Shown here: positions 1 to 9,197 of the stretch, in pieces
Numbering within the stretch: position 1 is the first letter of the stretch
Layout: each line of letters begins with the position of its first letter
From: Helcococcus massiliensis
GTDB lineage: Bacteria > Bacillota > Clostridia > Tissierellales > Peptoniphilaceae
Length of the DNA stretch: 64,000 bases
Direction of reading: 5' to 3'
NCBI RefSeq assembly: GCF_900258485.1
Contig: NZ_OGVE01000003.1
Span: 186,001 to 250,000 of the forward strand
Position numbers and translations under genes: made by a program
The notes under the pieces: model-generated
Told to the model about the DNA's origin: nothing
Seen by the model: only the letters and a program-made list of their open reading frames with translations
The model's database searches: none

Positions 1-504
1 AAATCTTTGGTCGAAATTTTCACCTATTATGCTTGCAATTCTTAAGTTCAAATAATCTATATTATATTTTTTTGCAAAATCTTCAAAGTATTTTTCCATG
101 TAGATTTTTGCTACACCATATAAGCTAAAAGGTTTTAATAAATCAGTTTCCTGAGCTTCTTTTATCCTATCTTTATCATATACCGATTGGCTAGATATAT
201 TTATAATAGTTTTTACGCCGCACTCGTATGATTTGTCCAATAAAGCATAGGTAAAATCATATGAATCTAAAATTAAATCTATATCTGATTTTCTAGGGAA
301 GGCTAGATTCAATAGATAATCAGCTTTGATATCTTGATTCTTTAAAAACTCATCAAAAGTTAATATTTTTATTTTACTTTCAAATTCTATTAACTTGTCT
401 TTGTTTCTGACTATAGCAATGATATTAAAGTCTTTATTATAAAGTCTAATAAAGTTTTGTCCTATATATCCACTTGCTCCAGAAATAATTACTGTTTTTT
501 TCAT
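1..504 (-). CDS. NAD-dependent epimerase/dehydratase (3' end outside window)
   Basis: This is the N-terminal 168 residues of a short-chain dehydrogenase/reductase-type sugar nucleotide epimerase or reductase; the rest runs off the left edge. The protein begins MKKTVIISGASGYIGQNF, which carries the Rossmann glycine motif GASGYIG. A YGVAK (YxxxK) catalytic motif follows near residue 135. The ATG at 504 overlaps the stop codon of the upstream transferase gene (ATGA overlap), so it is translationally coupled to the polysaccharide operon. It probably makes or modifies a nucleotide sugar for the surface polymer. The exact substrate cannot be told from the fragment. Confidence 0.85.
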   Translation of the reverse strand, partial: MKKTVIISGASGYIGQNFIRLYNKDFNIIAIVRNKDKLIEFESKIKILTFDEFLKNQDIKADYLLNLAFPRKSDIDLILDSYDFTYALLDKSYECGVKTIINISSQSVYDKDRIKEAQETDLLKPFSLYGVAKIYMEKYFEDFAKKYNIDYLNLRIASIIGENFDQRF

Positions 505-1130
505 CTAACTTTCTCAAAATTCCTTTCAGCATCAAAATCTTTTAAGTTTTTAGGTCTAGTAGTTACACTTGTATCTGCTCCAGATACTATTTTTCTTATA
601 GTTTTAAATAAAATCTTTAAATCTAATAGAAAACTAAGATTATCAACATAGTATACATCATATCTAAACCTATCTTCCCAGTTTAAATTAGACCTACCAT
701 TAACTTGAGCAAGACCCGTGATACCAGGTCTTACATCATGTCTTCTTAGTTCCTCATCAGTATAATAGTGGTAATATCTAAGCACAAGAGGTCTTGGTCC
801 GATAAAACTCATCTCGCCCTTGATTATATTAAGCAATTGAGGAAGCTCATCTATACTTAATTTTCTTATGATTTTACCCGCTTTGGTTATCCTGTCCTTA
901 TCTTTTCTTCTATTTCCCTCACTATCAAAGGGTACCAGGTCCATAGTTCTTAATTTATATATTTTAAATTTTTTATTTTTGTAGCCTATCCTCTCTTGGG
1001 TAAATACTACAGGGCCTGGGGAATCTATTTTTATAAATATAGCTCCTATTATAATAAATGGTAGGCCTAAAACTAATAGCACTACGGACATAATAAAATC
1101 TAATAGTCTTTTAAAAAATATTTTATACAT
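501..1130 (-). CDS. Membrane phosphoglycosyl transferase (initiating sugar transferase, PglC/WcaJ family)
   Basis: This 209-residue protein matches the small monotopic phosphoglycosyl transferases, which move a sugar-1-phosphate from a UDP-sugar to undecaprenyl phosphate and so start a surface glycan. One hydrophobic segment lies at about residues 10-35 and would form the re-entrant membrane helix. It is followed by the family motifs SPGPVVFTQERIG, FKIYKLRTM, the acidic catalytic dyad in LSIDELPQLLN, GPRP, and RPGITGLAQVNGR. Its length equals the catalytic core alone, without the extra N-terminal membrane helices of WbaP/WcaJ, as in PglC. It sits 8 bp behind the polymerase gene and overlaps the epimerase gene. 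Given the upstream 4,6-dehydratase and aminotransferase, a diamino- or amino-deoxy sugar phosphate is a plausible donor; this is inference. Confidence 0.92.
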   Translation of the reverse strand: MYKIFFKRLLDFIMSVVLLVLGLPFIIIGAIFIKIDSPGPVVFTQERIGYKNKKFKIYKLRTMDLVPFDSEGNRRKDKDRITKAGKIIRKLSIDELPQLLNIIKGEMSFIGPRPLVLRYYHYYTDEELRRHDVRPGITGLAQVNGRSNLNWEDRFRYDVYYVDNLSFLLDLKILFKTIRKIVSGADTSVTTRPKNLKDFDAERNFEKVR

Positions 1131-1138
1131 AGTTATCC

Positions 1139-3370
1139 TTAATACTGTCTAAATAAATTTATAAATGCAGAATTTTCTAAATAGTTCTTAAGTGTTTTTT
1201 CTTCATTTGATTTAATTTTAGTATTCTCATCTACATCCTTAAAGCTAATAAAATCAAAGTTAGATTTTTCTAAATCATTAACAACCTTATAAAATCTGTT
1301 TATTAAATCTTCATTATCTAGATTAAATTCTAAAAGAATCAAAGATTTGTTTTCTAAAGATTTATTTATTAATTCATCAGTATTATTTAATACTTCCTTA
1401 TTTATCTTAATTAAATCTTCTTTACTAATACTTGATTTTTTATTTTTGTCGATTTCTTTTTCTTTATTTAATTCATTATCTTCTTGATTTATCAGCTCTC
1501 TATTATCATAAATTTTTGTAAATTTAAGATCATATAGGTCTTGTTTATTGATTGATTTATAGAAATTTACACCATCTTCTTCTAATATAAATTTTCTATA
1601 TTCCATTAAGCTGTAAGTTATATGTGCATCATATGCAGAGAAAGGTGCTATAAAGGCAGGAATAGGATTTTTTATTGAATATTTTTCCCTAAATAAATCC
1701 TGCTTATTTATATCCTGAACTATTCCCTCATATCTTGTTCTTCTGTAGCTAGTAGAAGATTTAGGATTATCATTAACTTCTATGTCCTTGTTATCTATAT
1801 AAATATTATTATCTATCTTATTTGCATCAACAAAAACATTGGAAACTATCCCTTTTTCTTCTAAATATCTATATGCTTTTATTTTTGCTTCTTCATTTTC
1901 ACCATTTAACATAATTAAAACTGTTGCTTTATCTAACTTATAAGTTTTGGTATCTTGATTTTTATAGCTGGTTGAAAAATAATATAAGCTAGTTCCAACA
2001 AATAAAAATCCTGAAAGTATTAAAGCTACTATTTTGTTTTTACTTATTTTTTTATAATCAAAGGTATAGATTATAATTAATCCTAATAAGGACCAAAAAT
2101 ATGATAAAAACCAGAAAGAATCTGATATAAGCAACTTTGTACTCATAGTTAAGAATATTATTAAATTCAATGAATCTTTTAATTCTATTTTAATTAGCAG
2201 CTTTATAAGCAGGTATAATAGATATGCAAATCCAATAAATCCAACAAGACCGAAACTTGCCAAAGCTTCGATAATAATATTATGACTATATCCCCATTCA
2301 TAATATTTACCTACATAGTTTCTATCACCAAAAATTCCTTGTCCTAAAATTGGACTATCTTTGAATGCTTCAAGCCCTAATTGCCATATGGTAAACCTAC
2401 CATTTGATTCAAGAAATTGACCGTCTTTAATCAAATCTTTATTTCTTGAACCTTCTTCACCTAAAATTTCTGAAAGATCCTTTTCTTTTTCTTCCTCAGG
2501 TAATTCGTTCCTATGTTTTTCATACTCTAATTTATAATTTTCATTACTAATCTTTGTTATATAAGTTGGTATACCACTAAATAAAACTCCTATTGATAAG
2601 GAGAAACTGATTAAGAAAGTTAGCAAAAGTTTCTTGTAATCTTTTCTTTCTAACTTATTAAATAAAAATATTGATATTATAAAGAAATATGCTATAAATA
2701 AAACTATAACTCCTCTTGATCCCATCATCATGGTCAGAGACATTAATAAGGTTGATATTACAAGATACAACTTTTTCTTTTCATATATAAATAATGAGAA
2801 GAATATAACTGCAACAAATGCAAGTTCAAATCCTAAGTCCATATTATAAAGCCTTACCAAGGCTTGCTCTGATGGAATTGATCCGATAAAGTAATTAATC
2901 CAACTTCCCACATAAATGAATAGGAATATTTGTATTAAGTAATAGACTAAATTTATGTAAGCTACTATTTTTAAGTTTCTAAGAATCTTATCCTTATTTG
3001 ATATAAGTAATATTATCAAGAATCCTGATATTGATGTCCTAACATCAAATACATTTATAAAAAATCCAAAGGCCCTATCATTAAACCAAAAAGCTAATTC
3101 TGGTTTTAATATATGGCTTATATTGACCATAGTTAACATCAATAAAAAGAAAATAAAGAATAGAATATAACCATGATTTTTCTTTTTAATATTGTATGCA
3201 ATTGCTCCTACATATAATACGCAATAGAAAGCTAAGGCAACTAATTGCCCCTTTCCTCCTAATGCTAAAGTGAAAAGTTTACTCACTAATCTATTAGCAA
3301 AAAATAGCACGAAGACCAGGTCGATTATATTAAATTTTCTAGTTTCTTCTCTTAAATGTAATTCTCTCAT
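1139..3370 (-). CDS. O-antigen ligase/Wzy-type polymerase with degenerate deacetylase-like C-terminal tail
   Basis: This 743-residue protein has an N-terminal half (about 15-460) of many hydrophobic helices with one large loop at about 275-340. That loop contains NGRFTIWQLGLEAFKDSPILGQG and YSHNIIIEALASFGLVG, the hallmark of the Wzy_C/O-antigen ligase family. The protein would polymerise or transfer lipid-linked glycan outside the membrane. After the last helix (about 445-465) comes about 270 residues of hydrophilic sequence. Its strand-helix pattern recalls a NodB/polysaccharide-deacetylase fold: ATVLIMLNGENEEAKI, then IPAFIAPFSAYDAHITYSL, then SLILLEFNLDNEDLI, then FDFISFKDV. The metal-binding Asp-Asp and HxxxH residues are not visible, so it would be a non-catalytic version. 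The ligase/polymerase call is firm; the tail assignment is tentative. The gene lies 11 bp after the FemAB-like gene in one operon. Confidence 0.85.
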   Translation of the reverse strand: MRELHLREETRKFNIIDLVFVLFFANRLVSKLFTLALGGKGQLVALAFYCVLYVGAIAYNIKKKNHGYILFFIFFLLMLTMVNISHILKPELAFWFNDRAFGFFINVFDVRTSISGFLIILLISNKDKILRNLKIVAYINLVYYLIQIFLFIYVGSWINYFIGSIPSEQALVRLYNMDLGFELAFVAVIFFSLFIYEKKKLYLVISTLLMSLTMMMGSRGVIVLFIAYFFIISIFLFNKLERKDYKKLLLTFLISFSLSIGVLFSGIPTYITKISNENYKLEYEKHRNELPEEEKEKDLSEILGEEGSRNKDLIKDGQFLESNGRFTIWQLGLEAFKDSPILGQGIFGDRNYVGKYYEWGYSHNIIIEALASFGLVGFIGFAYLLYLLIKLLIKIELKDSLNLIIFLTMSTKLLISDSFWFLSYFWSLLGLIIIYTFDYKKISKNKIVALILSGFLFVGTSLYYFSTSYKNQDTKTYKLDKATVLIMLNGENEEAKIKAYRYLEEKGIVSNVFVDANKIDNNIYIDNKDIEVNDNPKSSTSYRRTRYEGIVQDINKQDLFREKYSIKNPIPAFIAPFSAYDAHITYSLMEYRKFILEEDGVNFYKSINKQDLYDLKFTKIYDNRELINQEDNELNKEKEIDKNKKSSISKEDLIKINKEVLNNTDELINKSLENKSLILLEFNLDNEDLINRFYKVVNDLEKSNFDFISFKDVDENTKIKSNEEKTLKNYLENSAFINLFRQY

Positions 3371-3381
3371 AAATTTTCTCT

Positions 3382-4374
3382 TTATCCCCTATATTGAGGG
3401 AAAAATTCTTCCTTTTCTGTATTTGTTTTCTCTACTAAATAGTCATATACTTCTTCATTATATATTTTTTTACCAATATAAAAATCAAAAAATCCTTCTT
3501 TGGTAAATTTAGATTTAAATTTTAATAAACTGTCATTTTCATCATTTGTAGTGCCACCACCATAATGAATATATTTTATATCATTTTCTTCACCCCACTT
3601 TAGGGTTAGATATTTTAGTATATAAGCTGGTGATAGGTGTAAATAATTGTGGTCTGTTCCAGATAAGTGTGCATGTAACATATCCTTATACCTGAAGTAT
3701 AGGCCACTTGCAATGCACTTTTCATCCATATAAATATTTATATTTATTAGATGGTTTTTCATGTTTTTTATTAAAAACTCAAAGTATTCCCTATCAAAAT
3801 AGTAATAATCTGTTGCGTCATTCCTATCCATGGTGTCATAGTAAATTTCCATGAATTTATCTAAATCTGATGGGTTTTCTATAATCTCATACTTAATATC
3901 TTCTTTAAGAATTTTCCTAATCAGTTTTCTAGTACTTTTACTAAATTCTTGAGTAAAAGCATCTTCCTTATCTTTTAAGACAGTCGATACTGTCTTTCTC
4001 ATATAAACATTGTCATATAATTTAGAAAAATCCTTTTGATTATCTAATAAGGGATGGTACCTAACAAATTCTGAAACTATATTATTGTCTTCACAATATT
4101 TAGTGAAGCTATCCATATAAGATTTTAATAATTGGTCCTTATCCTTTTCTAAACTTAGGATTATAGGTCCACCATAACCATAGGGTGTCTGTATATCATA
4201 GTAATCTTTATCTAAATCTATACCTTCTAAGTCTATTTTTCTTTTCAAAAATACATTTAATACTTTTCCATTTTCGTCTTCATATAAAAAAGAATCTGAT
4301 TTGCCTTCTAATAGGTATTCTGTAGATTTAGCGTATTCATCAGTATAATATATATCTGGTAACAATTCATTCAT
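3382..4374 (-). CDS. FemAB/GNAT-fold acyltransferase of the polysaccharide operon
   Basis: This 330-residue soluble protein has no signal peptide. Its C-terminal half (about 145-300) has the GNAT/FemAB look: STRKLIRKILKEDIKYEI, then a MEIYYDTMDRN helix, then IASGLYFRYKDMLHAHLSGT, then YLHLSPAYILKYLTLKWGEE and YIHYGGGTTN. Members of this family attach amino acids from aminoacyl-tRNA to lipid II, or acyl groups to amino sugars. Because it follows the aminotransferase gene by only 1 bp, N-acylation or aminoacylation of the newly made amino sugar is the most likely job; that is inference. The classical PglD-type acetyltransferase is absent from the visible operon, so this protein may stand in for it. 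Confidence 0.75.
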   Translation of the reverse strand: MNELLPDIYYTDEYAKSTEYLLEGKSDSFLYEDENGKVLNVFLKRKIDLEGIDLDKDYYDIQTPYGYGGPIILSLEKDKDQLLKSYMDSFTKYCEDNNIVSEFVRYHPLLDNQKDFSKLYDNVYMRKTVSTVLKDKEDAFTQEFSKSTRKLIRKILKEDIKYEIIENPSDLDKFMEIYYDTMDRNDATDYYYFDREYFEFLIKNMKNHLININIYMDEKCIASGLYFRYKDMLHAHLSGTDHNYLHLSPAYILKYLTLKWGEENDIKYIHYGGGTTNDENDSLLKFKSKFTKEGFFDFYIGKKIYNEEVYDYLVEKTNTEKEEFFPQYRG

Positions 4375-4375
4375 A

Positions 4376-5521
4376 TTATCCTACAAACTCCTTAATAGCT
4401 TTTATAACAAGCTTTTGTTCATCTTCTGTCATCTTTATATCACTTGGAAGGCATAGGCCTCTTGCAAAAATATCTTCTGTTACGCTTGATTCCTCTGCAA
4501 TTACATAGTCGTATTCTTGGAATACTGGTTGCAAGTGCATAGGCTTCCATATTCTTCTTGCTTCAATATTGCATGCATCTAAAAATCGTCTTAATTCTTC
4601 TGGATCTAAACCATTCTTGTAGGCTTCTTCATTTATAATCATTGCAGATAACCAGAATGAAGGAACTGAATCTTCTAAGTATGGATTCATACTGATTGGT
4701 AATCCATCAAAGTCTTTTTCATATGTTTTATAAATCTTAGTTTTCAAGTCTTTATGTTCTTCTAAATGCAATAATTGTCCCCTACCAATACCTGCTAATA
4801 CATTGGATAGTCTATAGTTATATCCTATTTCTGTATGTTGGTACCATGGTGCTGGGTCTTTAGCTTGGGTAGCCCAAAACTTAGCCTTATCTGTTGCTTT
4901 TTTATCACTTGATAAGACCATTCCACCACTTGATGTTGTAATCAATTTATTTCCATTAAATGAAATTCCAGCATATTTACCAAAGGTACCAGTTTGTTTT
5001 CCTTTGTAAGTTGCAGATAGAGATTCTGCAGCATCTTCAATTAATTGAACATTATATTCTTCACACAATTCAAGTATTTCATCAAGTTTTGAAGGGATAC
5101 CATATAAGTGTACAACCACTACAGCCTTCACCCTATCCTTATATTTATCTAATGCTATGCGTAGTGCTTCAGGGTCCATATTCCATGTTTCCCTATCTGA
5201 ATCAATAAATACCGGTATAGCATTTTGATAAATGATTGGATTTACTGTTGCTGAGAAGGTAAGGTCTTGAACTAAAACAATGTCATCCTTTCCTATATCA
5301 GCTAATTTATAAGCTAAGTGCAAGGCTGCTGTACCTGATGAAACAGCTGATGTGCCTTCTATATCCAAATATTCTGCCATTTCTTTTTCAAAAGCATCTA
5401 CATTAGGACCTACTGGTGCTATCCAGTTTGTATCAAATGCTTCTTCCACAAATTTTCTTTCTTCACCATGCATTGTAGGTATTGAAAGTGGTATTCTCTT
5501 TTCTAATCTTTGAAATTTCAT
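4376..5521 (-). CDS. DegT/DnrJ/EryC1/StrS-family PLP sugar aminotransferase
   Basis: This 381-residue protein has the normal length for a nucleotide-sugar aminotransferase that converts a 4-keto sugar to a 4-amino sugar using glutamate and PLP. Family marks are GTAALHLAYKLADIGKDD near the start, the Asp-bearing LIEDAAESLSATYKGKQTG, the PLP lysine in SFNGNKLITTSSGGMV (about residue 190), and YNYRLSNVLAGIGRGQL. It is placed directly downstream of the 4,6-dehydratase that would supply its 4-keto substrate. Together they resemble the first two steps of the bacillosamine (PglF-PglE) pathway, or the pathway to a related 4-amino-4,6-dideoxy sugar. The family call is firm; the exact sugar is inferred. 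Confidence 0.92.
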   Translation of the reverse strand: MKFQRLEKRIPLSIPTMHGEERKFVEEAFDTNWIAPVGPNVDAFEKEMAEYLDIEGTSAVSSGTAALHLAYKLADIGKDDIVLVQDLTFSATVNPIIYQNAIPVFIDSDRETWNMDPEALRIALDKYKDRVKAVVVVHLYGIPSKLDEILELCEEYNVQLIEDAAESLSATYKGKQTGTFGKYAGISFNGNKLITTSSGGMVLSSDKKATDKAKFWATQAKDPAPWYQHTEIGYNYRLSNVLAGIGRGQLLHLEEHKDLKTKIYKTYEKDFDGLPISMNPYLEDSVPSFWLSAMIINEEAYKNGLDPEELRRFLDACNIEARRIWKPMHLQPVFQEYDYVIAEESSVTEDIFARGLCLPSDIKMTEDEQKLVIKAIKEFVG

Positions 5522-5554
5522 TATTATAACCTCTCTATAATTGAGCTCCTATAA

Positions 5555-7540
5555 CTATTTTGATTCTTTATATAATTCTTCAAACTTGTCTTTATTCATT
5601 TCCAAGTCTGAATCAGGACTATGGTAGGTAACTACTACTTTTGCTAATATATCTAAAGATTCTTTATATACATTATCCTCTACTAAATCACCTAAAATTG
5701 ACATATTCTTAAAGAATTCACTAAAATCTATATCCATAGGTTTTGCTATATGGATGATTTGATTGTCAGTCTTTTGTAGTCCTTCCTCAGCCATTAGCTT
5801 TTCTTCGTATAGTTTTTCACCAGGTCTCAAGCCTGTATAAACTATGTCTATATCAACATCCGGTTTTAGACCTGATAGTTTAATTAAGTTTCTAGCTAGT
5901 GTATCTATCTTAACCGGTTCACCCATGTCTAAAACAAATATTTCTCCACCCTTAGCATTGAATCCTGCTTCAATAACAAGCCCTACAGCTTCTGGAATAG
6001 TCATGAAATATCTGATAATATCTTTGTGGGTTACTGTAACCGGTCCACCTTCAGCTATTTGTTTTTTAAATAGTGGAATTACCGATCCATTTGATCCTAG
6101 AACATTACCAAATCTTACAGCAACAAAATTACTTGTAAAATCCTTATCGTAAGGTCTAATTATGCTGTATTTTTCCGATTTGAATTTTGGTAGTATTGAA
6201 TCATCCTTAGTTTTTGAAATATGGTCCATAGATTGTATGATCATTTCACACATTCTTTTTGTAGCACCCATGATATTGGTTGGGTTTACCGCCTTGTCTG
6301 TTGATATTAGTATAAACTTTTCTACCTTATATCTTAAGGCTGCAAAGGCTGTATTGTAAGTACCAAATACGTTGTTCTTTATAGCTTCTATTGGGCTTAC
6401 TTCCATAAGTGGTACATGCTTGTGAGCCGCAGCATGGTAGACTATTTGTGGCCTGTATTCAAAGAATAAATCATCTAACTTTTTAGGGTCCCTTACAGAT
6501 CCTATCAAGGCTACAAGATCTAATTCTGGATAAGTCCTTCTAAGTTCTTGCTCAATAGCATATAAGCTATTTTCATATATATCAAATAGGATAAGTCTCT
6601 TTGGCTTATTTCTAGCAATTTGTCTAGAAAGCTCACTACCAATTGATCCACCACCACCAGTTACCAGTATAGTTTTACCCTTGATATTATCTAGTGTGTG
6701 TTGACTATTTACTTTAATTTGCTTTCTTTCAAGTAAGTCTTCTATTTGTACATCTCTAATATTATTAACATTTACATTTTTATTGTCTAGCAAACCTTCG
6801 ATAGAAGGTAATGTTTTAAGTTTAGCACCTGATTCTTTACATACATCTATAATATCTTTTATGTGATTCCTGCTTGCAGATGGCAAAGCTAAAATTATAG
6901 AATCCACATCTAAGTCTTCTACAGTCTGAGCTACTATTTCCCTTCCTCCCAATATAGGAGTAGAAGAAATATATCTACCATGTTTATTTGCATTGTCATC
7001 AATAAATCCAACAACATCATATTTTATATTTTTATAGTTCTTTATATCATTGTAGATAAGTCTACCAGCTTCACCTGCCCCATATATAAGGACTCTTTCC
7101 ATATTAGGTCTGGCCTTTAGATTGTCTGTAATCATATTAAATAGCCTATAGGTAAATCTTACACCTGTTACTAATAAGAATTGTATGATTCCACCCATTA
7201 TATAATATGAAATTGGCATTCTTACAAAAACAAAAGCTGAAAATATAATATAAAAAATACTTGTTATTATACTTGCTATTAAGCCTCTTAGTAACTCCGT
7301 TACTCCTGCAAACCTCCATAAAGATTGATACATTTTCATCATGTTAAATACAATTAGTGAAACTATTGTATAAATAGGTATCATTTTTATAAAAGTTTGA
7401 AAATATAGTTGAGGTATATAACTATAAGTAAAATCAAATCTTAAAAACAAGGCAAATAGATAGGCTAAATTGATCCCTATAATATCAAAAATAACAAGGG
7501 CAATATTAACTTTATGCCAATGTTCTAATCTCTTTTTCAT
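5555..7540 (-). CDS. Membrane-anchored UDP-GlcNAc 4,6-dehydratase (CapD/PglF/WbpM family)
   Basis: This 661-residue protein begins with about four transmembrane helices (residues 12-130). A first Rossmann domain follows, with VLIYGAGEAGRLIYNDI at about 150, and then the catalytic SDR domain with ILVTGGGGSIGSELSRQIAR at about 290. The motif STDKAVNPTNIMGATKRMCE carries the modified catalytic Met-x-x-x-Lys typical of the inverting and retaining dehydratases of this family. Length and architecture match full-length PglF/WbpM. It would form UDP-4-keto-6-deoxy-HexNAc at the inner membrane face. It is the second gene of the operon, 70 bp behind the LCP gene. A small hairpin lies in that gap, so some read-through control is possible. 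Confidence 0.92.
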   Translation of the reverse strand: MKKRLEHWHKVNIALVIFDIIGINLAYLFALFLRFDFTYSYIPQLYFQTFIKMIPIYTIVSLIVFNMMKMYQSLWRFAGVTELLRGLIASIITSIFYIIFSAFVFVRMPISYYIMGGIIQFLLVTGVRFTYRLFNMITDNLKARPNMERVLIYGAGEAGRLIYNDIKNYKNIKYDVVGFIDDNANKHGRYISSTPILGGREIVAQTVEDLDVDSIILALPSASRNHIKDIIDVCKESGAKLKTLPSIEGLLDNKNVNVNNIRDVQIEDLLERKQIKVNSQHTLDNIKGKTILVTGGGGSIGSELSRQIARNKPKRLILFDIYENSLYAIEQELRRTYPELDLVALIGSVRDPKKLDDLFFEYRPQIVYHAAAHKHVPLMEVSPIEAIKNNVFGTYNTAFAALRYKVEKFILISTDKAVNPTNIMGATKRMCEMIIQSMDHISKTKDDSILPKFKSEKYSIIRPYDKDFTSNFVAVRFGNVLGSNGSVIPLFKKQIAEGGPVTVTHKDIIRYFMTIPEAVGLVIEAGFNAKGGEIFVLDMGEPVKIDTLARNLIKLSGLKPDVDIDIVYTGLRPGEKLYEEKLMAEEGLQKTDNQIIHIAKPMDIDFSEFFKNMSILGDLVEDNVYKESLDILAKVVVTYHSPDSDLEMNKDKFEELYKESK

Positions 7541-7566
7541 CTCTTCTCCTTCTTATTCTGACAAAG

Positions 7567-7586
7567 AGCTGGAGTAAACTCCAGCT
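7567..7586 (-). terminator. Small hairpin between LCP and dehydratase genes
   Basis: A perfect 9-bp inverted repeat (AGCTGGAGT, two-base loop, ACTCCAGCT) lies in the 70-bp gap after the LCP gene. The tail after the stem on the minus strand is only weakly T-rich, so it may be a leaky terminator or an mRNA processing site rather than a full stop. Confidence 0.4.
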
Positions 7587-7610
7587 TCATCAATCATTCT
7601 TTATTATTTT

Positions 7611-9053
7611 CTAATTACCACGCAAAGTAGCTTTAATTAATTCCTTGGATTCTTCTACATAATCAAAAGAAAGTTGAACCATAGATAAATTAAATCCAGG
7701 CATAGCATATGAAGGAAGACCTATTACAGGTTCTCCTTGCAATTGGTATTGTTTTATATCCCAAGTAGGCATCTTATCTATTTGGGTGTTAATCATTTCT
7801 GTAATTTTATTTGTAGGTAAATTTGTATTAACATTTGATAAAACTACATCTAAAAGAGAATTGTAATTCAATAGTATTGATGGTGACATTGCCTTTTTCA
7901 TCATAGCTTCTAAAACTAGCATTTGGTGTCTACCTCTTGCAAAGTCTCCATCAGCAAAGGCTTTTCGTTCTCTTACAAAATTTAAGGCTCTCCTACCTGT
8001 CAATTCTATTTCACCCTTTTGGTAAAAATCTCCATCTATTGATCTAAAGGCGTGTTCATTGTTTACTGATACTCCACCAAGTATATCTATAATTTCTTCA
8101 AATGATGAAAAGTTCACTTTAGCATAATAGTTGATATCTGTTTCCAATAAATTTTCAACTGTAGAAACTAACGTTTTTATACCATAGGTACCTGCATGGG
8201 TTAACTTATCTTTTCCAAGTCCAGTCATTTGCACATAGGAATCTCTTGGTAAAGAAGTAATCAATATCTTATGAGTTTTAGGATTTATTGTAACAAGTAG
8301 GTTTACATCAGATCTTGTATTTTCATATAAACTTGATCTTGTATCGGATCCAGTTACAAAGATATTGAAACTATCACCAGAATCAACACCCTTAGATATA
8401 TCTTCTATATTTCTCTTTAACTTAAATGAGTTATCTTTTTTATTTACAGCCAACACCTTGTGCTTGCTCTCAAAGTCTCTACTATGTTCAACAATCATAG
8501 CAAGTTTTGATTTATTTAAAATCATATAGTCAATTTTTTTATCTAAAAGTTCTAAAGCTAGGTCTATAGTATTTTCACCTTCTTGGAATTTTACACTTTT
8601 GTTATTTTTAAGAACTTCTTCTTCTATTATCTGAATTTCACTTTCTTTATCTGTCTTGTCATAATAAATTGTATCACCCTTTAATTCCTCTACAGAATTA
8701 ACTGGATTATCTTTTCTGGTAATAACTGCATATTCTAAAATTTCTTTTTTAGAATCATTTAACCTAGAATTATATTTTGAATATGTGTTTTGTATGTAAT
8801 ATGCACCAAAGGCAAATACTATAGTTGCTACAGATAATAGGAATGAGGATATGTAAAAAACTTTTGTACTTTCTGGCTTTTTAATAACGAGTATCCCAAA
8901 AATTAAGTAAAATAGTATAATAATAGCTATCAATCCATATCTGTATTTATCTGGTAATAAATTATTTAATGATAGAACAGCTATAAATAGTCCTGCTACT
9001 ATCGTTGCTATTAAATATAGTAAATTTATAAATAAACTCTTTTTTCTAGTCAT
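7611..9053 (-). CDS. LytR-CpsA-Psr (LCP) family glycopolymer ligase, CpsA-like with accessory domain
   Basis: This 480-residue membrane protein has three hydrophobic helices in residues 8-110, an extracytoplasmic region of about 110 residues, and an LCP domain from about residue 228. LCP marks are FVTGSDTRSS, SDVNLLVTINP, TSLPRDSYV, KLTHAGTYG and ALNFVRERKAF...GDFARGRHQ; the Asp and Arg residues bind the pyrophosphate of the lipid-linked substrate. LCP proteins attach undecaprenyl-linked polymers to peptidoglycan. The region between helices and LCP (about 115-215) contains KDNPVNSVEELKGDTIYY and looks like the solute-binding-like accessory domain found in streptococcal CpsA. It is the first gene of the polysaccharide operon, with a good promoter upstream. 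This suggests that the glycan made by the following genes is wall-linked. Confidence 0.93.
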   Translation of the reverse strand: MTRKKSLFINLLYLIATIVAGLFIAVLSLNNLLPDKYRYGLIAIIILFYLIFGILVIKKPESTKVFYISSFLLSVATIVFAFGAYYIQNTYSKYNSRLNDSKKEILEYAVITRKDNPVNSVEELKGDTIYYDKTDKESEIQIIEEEVLKNNKSVKFQEGENTIDLALELLDKKIDYMILNKSKLAMIVEHSRDFESKHKVLAVNKKDNSFKLKRNIEDISKGVDSGDSFNIFVTGSDTRSSLYENTRSDVNLLVTINPKTHKILITSLPRDSYVQMTGLGKDKLTHAGTYGIKTLVSTVENLLETDINYYAKVNFSSFEEIIDILGGVSVNNEHAFRSIDGDFYQKGEIELTGRRALNFVRERKAFADGDFARGRHQMLVLEAMMKKAMSPSILLNYNSLLDVVLSNVNTNLPTNKITEMINTQIDKMPTWDIKQYQLQGEPVIGLPSYAMPGFNLSMVQLSFDYVEESKELIKATLRGN

Positions 9054-9089
9054 ATATTTTCCTTACTGATTTTAATTTCATGTAATCCT

Positions 9090-9118
9090 ATTTTATCACT
9101 TTGCCTACTACTTTACAA
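9090..9118 (-). promoter_or_regulatory. Predicted sigma-A promoter of the polysaccharide operon
   Basis: On the minus strand TTGTAA is separated by 17 bp from TAAAAT, ending about 37 bp before the LCP start codon. It is divergent from, and nearly adjacent to, the aminopeptidase promoter. Confidence 0.6.
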
Positions 9119-9145
9119 AATTTTTACTAGCCTATCGCTCAAAAT

Positions 9146-9175
9146 TTGCCTATTATTTTATGATAGTGATATAAT
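9146..9175 (+). promoter_or_regulatory. Predicted sigma-A promoter of the aminopeptidase pair
   Basis: TTGCCT, an 18-bp spacer and a perfect TATAAT lie just upstream of the AGGAGG ribosome binding site at 9188-9193. Confidence 0.6.
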
Positions 9176-9197
9176 ATACTAAAATTTAGGAGGAATT

